Program-made: the position numbers and the translations under genes
Shown here: piece after piece, positions 49,401-58,400 of the stretch
Position numbering within the stretch: the first letter of the stretch is position 1
Layout of the letters: each line of letters starts with the position of its first letter
Notes under the pieces: model-generated
Database searches by the model: none
What the model was told of the DNA's origin: nothing
Seen by the model: the letters and a program-made list of their open reading frames with translations, nothing else
Source: Ixodes scapularis
Lineage: Eukaryota; Arthropoda; Arachnida; Ixodida; Ixodidae
Reading direction: 5' to 3'
Length of the DNA stretch: 64,000 nucleotides
Assembly (NCBI RefSeq): GCF_016920785.2
Contig: NW_024609837.1
Coordinates: 43,712,745-43,776,744, forward strand

Positions 49401-52400
49401 TATTTTCTTTTCGTGTTTCTTATCACTTTGTTCCTAATTTCCCGATGGTTGTTTTTATGTTTCTTGTTATTAAGAAAGCGCTTTAAGAGCTGCCATGCCC
49501 ATGTTTTTGTGTTGTATGAACCACATACCGTAAAATACCGGGCAAGTGCCCACTCAAAATTTAGAGATAATCGCAAAAAAAATGGGGAATGAGCACTTGT
49601 CCGGTCATCAATTTTACATATAAATGTACTGTGCATATTTTCTCAGATCTTAGAAATTTGGATATGGGCGCTTAATGTGGAATGGGCAGATGCGCGGTAT
49701 TCTAGGGTAGGTCACGTACATCAACTCTTAAAATTATAAGACTATACAAGTAGTTATGAATGTCTATAAATTTCAGAGATGTGTAGTAGACACATGGCCA
49801 TTCTAACTGCTATCAATATTATGTGGATCATTATATGGGGTGGACAAAATAACTTGTCCCGGGATTGCAATTGCTTAGGAAAACAGATTTATTTTAAGAA
49901 ATTCCGTTGCTCGCCACGCCGTCTCGCGATAGCTGCAGGAAGCACTCGTCACAGCATTGCCGACTTTCGACCGAACGCTTGCTGTGCCCATTCGGCGACG
50001 GCACCACAGGTACAACTCTCGGAAGTCTGCGTCGGAGCTTGTCACTAAAAATGTCAAGGACGTCATTCTCATTTCTCGCAGGAACAGAGCTTAGCCTTCA
50101 AATTTCAAGAAGCGACATCTACCACTAAAACGCTCCTTTGACAAAAATCCGAGCTCTCCATGCATAGGCACGAATTTCTTTTGGGCTGCCTTAGGGCGAG
50201 CTTTGGTACTGATGGCAGAAAGGAATGTAAACTTTATTATTTTACTGCAAGAATGTCGGCAGCAAGGGGGACCCCAATCATATACTTTTTTCCTTTGGCT
50301 GCCAGTAACTAAGCATTTTTTAACATGGAAGACTTTTGAAAGTGTGCGACTTCAGCAGCAAAGCAAGCTGATCGACCGGGCTGTGAGGGGAGGCAGTCTG
50401 AAGCCGCAGTCACACTGCCGATACATCGTACAAATGAGTCTGCATACGCTGCCTTCGAAGCATACGTATATATCTATGTATGAAGCAAAGAGGCTTTGAA
50501 CATGCTAGAGGTATGTCTTTAGGTAGTCCTCATCATGTCTGCTGCAAGTACCGTGCCTTTTGTTTAGTGTATGAGTTGGGTCCTTCCTTTTCAAGTTTTC
50601 TGTCATTTTACAAAAATCAAGGGGGGGGGGAGGGGGGGGTATAAAAGTTGGCGCTTTGCACCGAGCTGGTAATTGGAGAGAAATCCAGGTTTTCAAGAAA
50701 GTATTACAGAATTTGGGATTTTGAAGTTATTCTTAGAAATATCCCTGAAAATAGAAAAATTCCCATCTCTATCCTAGTGTTCGGAGATCTGAATGTTCTC
50801 TTAACGTCGCAGCTGACGCGTACATTTGCAATGCACAACATTGCTTTAGTTCGACAGGAACAGCATATTTGCTGTTCCCATCAAAACAAAGTTTTGAGAG
50901 AAGTTTTTCATCCTCCTCTTTTCTCTTTCTAGCTTCGCTTCTGAGGTAGCTAGCACATCTGTTCCTACCAACTTTCTTGCTTTCTAGAAAAAAGAATTTT
51001 GAAGCAAAAGAATTAAAAAAATGATAAAATTCCATTTTTTAAATTTGGGAAAAAAAAAAACAGCTCTTTTGGAGGAGGAGGGAATGGTGCTGAGGGTCAC
51101 CTGTTCTCAGGGGGGGGGGGGGGGTTAAATTTACCTTAGGAGGGGGGGGGGGGGGTGTCACGTGACCCCCAGAAAAATTTTTCTGCTAGCTTTAGCGGGG
51201 AAATTGTTCCACTAGACTTAGCGGGGAATTTTTTCCGCTAGATTTAGCGGGAAAAATTTTCCGCTAGATTTAGAATTTCTCCGCTAGATTTAGCGGGGAA
51301 TTTTTTTCACTAAATTTAGCGGGGAAATTTACCCATAATGCACCGCGTGGTTATGCCGACGGCGACACCGACGGCGACGCCGCTCAAGCCGGAAACGGAC
51401 GCCTAAGAGCTGCGCTCTAAAAATTAGATTTAACTCGATTTCGAAGAGACACAAACGGGTTGCAAAATACCTGGAAATCATGGGTTTTACCCGAAAACGG
51501 AAGACCCTATGTATACAGTGTTACTGCGGCTTACTGGACGTCTGAACTAGCCGGCAGCAAAGACAAGCAGTCAAACTGGATGGGCCAGCGTACCAGGTAC
51601 TCGTTGCGGTTGATGTCGATGGGGCTGATGACGGTGAAGGCCTTCTTGGTCTTGTGGTTGAAGGACCACGGCTTCTCAACCTCTGCCTTGAGCCAGTAGC
51701 GCACGCTGCCGTACTTGCCCTCAAACGACGTCGTGACGCCGCTGCATGAAAAAGATCACCTGGCTTAGTACCGAAGGTGTGATGGCATTTCATTCGGTTG
51801 CTGACAAACGCACCTTCTATTGGACGTGCTGATCGTAAGTTTCCCGTTAAATTTTAGCGGGAAGATTGCGACGTCATGTCACCTGACACTAGGACGTCGG
51901 GAGCTCTCTATACAGAGCTCCCGTACAAACCTATCACTAAAAAAAACTGCACTGTATCAAAAGGATAACAAGGCATTTCGATTTCGTGACGGCACCTCTG
52001 TGAAAACGTAAGACGCAAAAAAGCGTTGCAACCAAGAAGGCACTTCTACTACTACGGTATATATGGTGGTCGCTGTAGCAAAGCTCCCTTGTGTTCATAG
52101 GCGTGCGCAGAGAGGGGGGGGGGGGGGGGGGCAGGTGTGCTATGGCCTACCCCAGTGACTCTAGAGAGGTGCAAATTAAGTAGGGTTCTATATTTGTTGT
52201 GTTGCACAACAAAATGTATACCTTATTTAATTTGTGCAGCTCTGGAGACATTAGCGGGGGCCATAAAATGCTCCCCCCCCCCCCCCCCCCCCCCCGCTGT
52301 GCACGCCTACGCTTGTGGATGGCATCTCACTCCCAGTGGCTGGCGCAAGCGATCATGTGACCATAGCAACCAGTGACGTTCTTGTCTGAAATCGCAGTAA

Positions 52401-55400
52401 GGATACACGCACGACTGCACCGAGGTTTACCAACCCAAAAACATATTCTTTGTATCGTGATTTTGTCATATAGGACCAAAGCACTTAGCAAATTGCTTTA
52501 TAGAACCTTTAATGTCAAGTAGGCCAGCACATATTTCTAGGGTCTTACTAGGTGAGAAGTCGTGAATAAATTTAGTGTGTCACTTCTGCTAGATTTCTTC
52601 TGGGAAATGAAACAGTCTCTAGATTGACTTGTATGAGCTATTTAATCTGTGATGCTCAGGAAACTTTATTTTCATAGCAAAGGAGATGAAGTACTGGGTG
52701 ATTCAAGGAGAGGCCAGGCTCTTTGAGTCGACCGCAAAATTCGGTTTCTTAACCTATCGCGCTACGATTTTGTGCAGCGTTGCCCACAGATGGTGCTTTT
52801 TTTTTTTTTTTTGTAAAATTTGCAAAGAGCGAACTTACCTGAGGAAAAAGTAAAGAAAGAAAAAGGCTTAGCTCCTATGGAAACGCAGCGACGCCACCGG
52901 TCTTCAAACAACACGGCGCCGTTTCGCACGGGAGACAAGAGATGGCGCAAGCAATCGCGACGCCAACTGCCGCCAACGAACGAGCATACGACGCCGAGAG
53001 CCGGCGTCTTTAGCAGACAAGAAACTGCAGTTCCTTGTTACCGCGCCTGTTTTTGTTTCTGCGACTGTCGCCGCCTGCGGAACGCGCGCCGCTTTTGAGT
53101 CGAAAAGATTGTCTGCTAGAGACGCCGGCTCTCGGCGCCGTATGCTCGTTCGTTGCGCCATCTCTTGTTTCCCGTGCGAAACGGCGCCGTGTTGTTTGAA
53201 GACCGGTGGCGTCGCTGCGTTTCCATAGGAGCTAAGCCTTTTTCTTTCTTTACTTTTTCCTCAGGTAAGTTCGCTCTTTGCAAATTTTACAAAAAAAAAT
53301 GCACAATCTGTGGGCAACGCTGCACAAAATCGTAGCGCGATAGGTTAAGAAACCGAATTTTGCGGTCGATTTAAAGATCCTGGCCTCTCCTTGAATCACC
53401 CTGTAGTATCTGTGCTGTGCCACAAATTGTTGACCTGAAGTCACCAGCCAAACCAAATGCTGGTAGAAGGGCAGAGGCCCAGAGGTTTTTTTGGCTGATG
53501 CTTTTAGAGCGCAGCTCTTAGGCGCCCGTTTCCGGATTGAGTGGCGTCGGCGTAACCGCGCGGTGCATTATGGGACATTTTCCATGACGCACCGCGTGGG
53601 GAGGAGGAGGAGGGGAGGAGTTTGAAGGATGAGGGGAGGAGGAAGAGGAGGGAGGAGTAGCAGCAGGGAGGAAGAGGAAGGAGGGGTATACCTTTCCCTC
53701 CTCCTTTAAGATGCCCTCCAGAGAAAAGAGGAAGAAGGAGCTCCCCTCTTATCAGGATCTTCCTTTGTGACTCCCGGATAAGCACAGACCGTCGCTATTC
53801 TCCTCCCAGAAGATTATAGAAGATAAAACCGTCACTCAAAATTCTTACAAAAGCGGCCTCTCTCTCCTTTCTTTACATGGTGTTCAAAAGTATGCGATGT
53901 GACGCCAGTGCAAGGAGCCAAACGTCTCATTTTTTGGTGTGAGTGACTCTACGGAGCTCAATTCTATTGAGTGACTCCATACAAATGAGCTCCAGTGTGA
54001 CAAAAGCAGTTGTAATGGACCTTTTCCAAATACCGACGGCACCAGGCGGTGGCTGCACGAACTAAAAATCGCGGAAGTGACCTACCTGCGCTACCATCGA
54101 TAATGGGAGCTACGTTACCAGTTGCTTCGCTCTCTGAGCAGCGTCGCGTGCCCAACGCAACGAGGTAGGCCTAGCGCGACTTTAAAGAAGGAAATCCGTA
54201 GCGTCCACCCAAACGTCGTGTTTTTCTTTCCGTCCACTTTCTTTTTTTGTGTAACACAATTATATATATGCTGCAATTACGTGTTCTACTCGTCGATTTA
54301 CAGCCTCATTCCGAATTTCCTCGATTTTTTCGTGCCGACTTCCACCGCTTGGCATCGGGCGCTCGCGCGTGCGCAGAACGCTTCTCGGAAAAGGTCCAAT
54401 ATTGCGTCCATTGGGATGGTAATTAGTTGTGCCCCTGCATGCAACACGGCGCGCGTTGCACACTGGGAACTAGTTGGCCAGGGAGGAGAGCGGCATGGTT
54501 TCGGTTTCGATCGACACGTCGACAAGAGATTATACACAGAGCGTGGGCTATTAACGGCCGTTATCTCATGTTTTCTGGTCCCGAGAGCGTCATTTGTTGT
54601 CTCTAAACTAACCTAAATGGCCAGATCTTGAAGCTTTAGCACAAGCCCGAGACGTATAGCTTGTCTTAACATATGCTTGTTGTATTTTTGTACATGAGCC
54701 TTTATGTTAGCGTTTCGAGGTATGGTGAACGAACCAGCTCGACGCCGCGAAGCTCGGGGATCTTGCTAGTGTACGAGTCAACAAGCTGTAGCAACCAATC
54801 AGTATGCACTAAGCTCGCGCCTTTACATTAGTGTTGTTGATCAGGAAGTTTGTTTGTTTAGTACCTTCATAGACGAAATATAACTTTTTCGCAATTACTG
54901 TTCTTCTTGATACGCCTCATTTTTAACACTTCTTATCTCTTAGCTGTACTGACCCGCAGCACTGCACGAAGTGAAGTCCCCACCCGCTTGCATTCCACTA
55001 ATATTCAACATCGTGTATCCACATAAAGTTATCCTGCACTCATATAGGCACATTCGCACATACAAACCGTTCTAAGAAAGCAAAAGTCGAGCACTTGTTT
55101 GAAGAACTCGCACCGTTCGCTGGAAGTGCGCCGGACGGGCATGTACCCCTCCCTATGCGGTGCGCCGAACGAACGAAATTATTCAAAGTGCATTTGACGG
55201 TTGCTAATGGCCATACTATTTGTTATGTGTTTGCTTCCTTCCTGACTGAGTATGCCGAGATAATTTCACACACACCGTTCTGGCACAGATCTTGAGTGTC
55301 AGTAAAAGCTCGTCCAAAAAGGCTTAGCGAGGAGTAGGGGACGCTTGTTAGGGCCTCCGTCGTACTAGCCGATCTCAGCGCTTGCGAAAGCTTAATCTTC

Positions 55401-58400
55401 TATCAGCATAAAATTGGAGTCGGAGATATATGATGACACGAGGAAGACATCATAGTATGCAGTAGTGAGGTCGAATTTATTGCGTTTTCTTAAAAGTTTA
55501 TGCGTCAACGCTGGGCTCAGCTTTGATACTCCTGTGAGGATGCGGCTTGGTTTTCGCCCAATGAAGTAACAAGAAGCGGACGTGTGGCAAACAAAAGGTG
55601 ACCAAATTTCAGTTGTAGTTCACTGGTACTAGACGGGATTATTGAAATCCGAGCTTAAAGATGCACTCGTGGGGTGAGGTGACTGGGCGACGTCTTACTA
55701 CGTTTGCATAAGCACGCACAATATCCGGTGTTTCGGGAACCAAGGAAAGTGCCCCAGTCTTCGTTTTATATCGCTCGAGAATGAGTGTACTGTACATTCG
55801 TAAAAAGTCAGATAATTCAAAACGCAAGCAGCGCGTTCGGTCGCGGCGTGATAGCATGAGATGAATAAGCTGCTCAATTGAAACCGAAACTGAATGGCCA
55901 ACTAGTTCCCAGAGTGCACTGCGTGGTATTTCGCCGCGATGGGGCGCGTCGGTTTTGGAATAAGTCCATTAAACTACAATTACTCTTGACCAAAGGTAAT
56001 TATGACTAGAATTACTCAGCACCTTTATTTATTGACAGTAACCTGGGTATATCTAACTGAATTACTGTCGAAGAACAGATATAAGTGGATATCTATGCAG
56101 CAGAAACATGTCTTCTCGGAATTATGTATCTACAGCATAGAGATCATACATACTAACTCTAGAGGAAAAGGTCCGCCATTTTCCCATACATTCTGGCTGC
56201 CGCAAGCGGCGGATCATGCAGGCAGACCCTCGGGGTCCCAAACACGGTTACATCATCGGAGCAGTTTCGTGAACTTCAACAATCCACGAACTTACCGGTG
56301 GAAAGATATTCGCGTTCCTTTCGAAGCTTTCTTTTTGAATAGCGCGCAGATGTACGGCCTCGCGTTAACGCTAAACTAAACCATATACGCCTCGCAAGTG
56401 GGCTCATTTTCGTCTTCTGCGCATAAGAAAGGAAGTAGCGGTGACGTCAGAACGCCGAACTCTGATTGGCTGATCGCAACCCCCTATCTCAGCGTCGTCT
56501 GCTCCTTTGCAACGTCGTCTGCTCGCAACGTCGTCTGCGTCTGTCTTACCTTTCCTGCGACTTTCGGAGCGAACTCGACCTCGCCTTTAAGAGAGGGCAG
56601 ACGAAATAACTCGAGCGGTACGTTGTTTTTGTCTAACAACTAGCAGACGCGCATCAAGGAGGGAAGTCAAAGGACTCCCTGGCGAGGTGTCCCGGGGCGC
56701 CGAGGTTTTTTTGCTTAGAACCGAGGCAAGTTCCCTCCCAAATACTTTTTCCCTCCATTCGTGTGCGGCGAGACCCCGCACTCTTTAACGGCGTCGGCGG
56801 GTAGGCGCAGTTAACGTCGTCTGTTTTACGTCTGCTAGTCAAAGCTGTCAAAGCGATGGCTGCTTTAGCTTTGCTGCGTCTGTCGGAGATTCACCGCTTT
56901 TTCATCGGCGAGAGTCACCGTTGCCTCAGGAAACAAGGAGATAACAAGAGGAAGAAATTGACATTTTAATCTAAAACTGAGGTCAGCAATCAAAATATTA
57001 TACGGGAAGGGTTCACAAGGGTCGCACGGGCATATTCCATTCAACACGCCAGCCGGTCGTGGGCAGACAGTCGCCGAGTCGCGGAGAGCCTGCTAGGCCT
57101 AACTGCCCAGCTCGTTTGGTCGCGTTCGGTGGGATCGTGGCCGTGGGAGCTTTTCCCGGGTGTTTGTGGATCCAGCGTTCTTGTTCGTCGTGGTCTGTTT
57201 CAAGTACTTTTTACTTTTTTCTTGCTGCTTGAAGTCGGGACGCGTCAGAACCGCACGTAAAAAAATAAACGTCCGTGGGTTGTCGCGACCGCGACGTTGT
57301 CGGCCATGCTGATTTGATCGTAAGAAGTGCGTGAGACAGCTTCGGAGCTGTCGTAGGATTTTGTCGTAACCTGCGCAAAACTTACGAAAATTTCGTTTCG
57401 TGAATACGAATTTGTTCTTAAGTTTTGTCTTACGCACATTTTTGGTGTAAGATCGTTTCGTGAATCTGGCCTCTGCACTTCCGAAAGTCGCAGGAAAGGT
57501 AAGACAGACGCAGACGACGTTGCGAGCAGACGACGTTGCAAAGGAGCAGACGACGCTCAGATAGGGGGGCGGGATCAGCCAATCAGGGCTCGGCGTTCTG
57601 ACGTCACCGCTACCCCCTGCGCGAGAAGCAGACGAACTTGCCCTCCGCATACCCGGCTTCGCCGGTGGGGCGCGGGTGGGCGCGGTTGAGGAATACGAAA
57701 CTGCACAACCACCAGATTTCCGAGATTTCGACAGAAAGGAAGTTAATGCAGTGTAATGACTTTATTGCTTTTTATAAGCGTTAGAATAGCTCAGAATTTA
57801 GTTTACAACGTTAAATGATCACTGTTTATATTGCTGAGAGTTTTCACTCTTCGCGTTTACCATGGCAACGTTGCTTTCTTTCTCTCGTGTTCTGTCGCTC
57901 TCTTTTGCGATCGTTCACTCGGGACCCCGGGTTTCGGCGCACGGAATTTGCCACTCCTCCTTACCCACCTTTACCCCCCTGATCTACAGGGTGTGCAGGA
58001 AGCCACTAGCTGAGTTGAAACGGCCGTAGTTTCTATAAATGTTAACCGATTTGCAAAACATACGTTTTTTCTGATGCTGGATTACGGTTTCACCATAATT
58101 ATTTATTTCCTCTTCTCCACTGCTAAAATAGAAAGAGTGGAGGATTTTGTGGGAGGGGAGCTTCTCCTGCTTTTCTTGTGAGCAAGTGAAAGAAATGGTT
58201 GACAGACTCCCCGCAAGATTGTGCCGTCTTCGTCTTCATGCAACGATGGTAATGATGCGCTCGCGGTCGGCACACTACGTTTCGTCCCAACGCAATCCGA
58301 AATTGCCACACACAATTAATGACAACTAGTCGGTCGGCAGCACGTGCCAGAGGAATGTTGCAATGCCGTGCCAGGAAATGTTCCCCAAATTTCCTCCTCA

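Noticed and set aside
52820..53335. Paired ORFs on both strands with near-identical proteins
   Set aside because: They arise from the mirror symmetry of the mariner-like foldback at 52694-53403.
54122..54616. 164-codon + strand ORF in CpG-rich sequence
   Set aside because: Composition is uneven with F-rich runs from T tracts. No homology is recognised.
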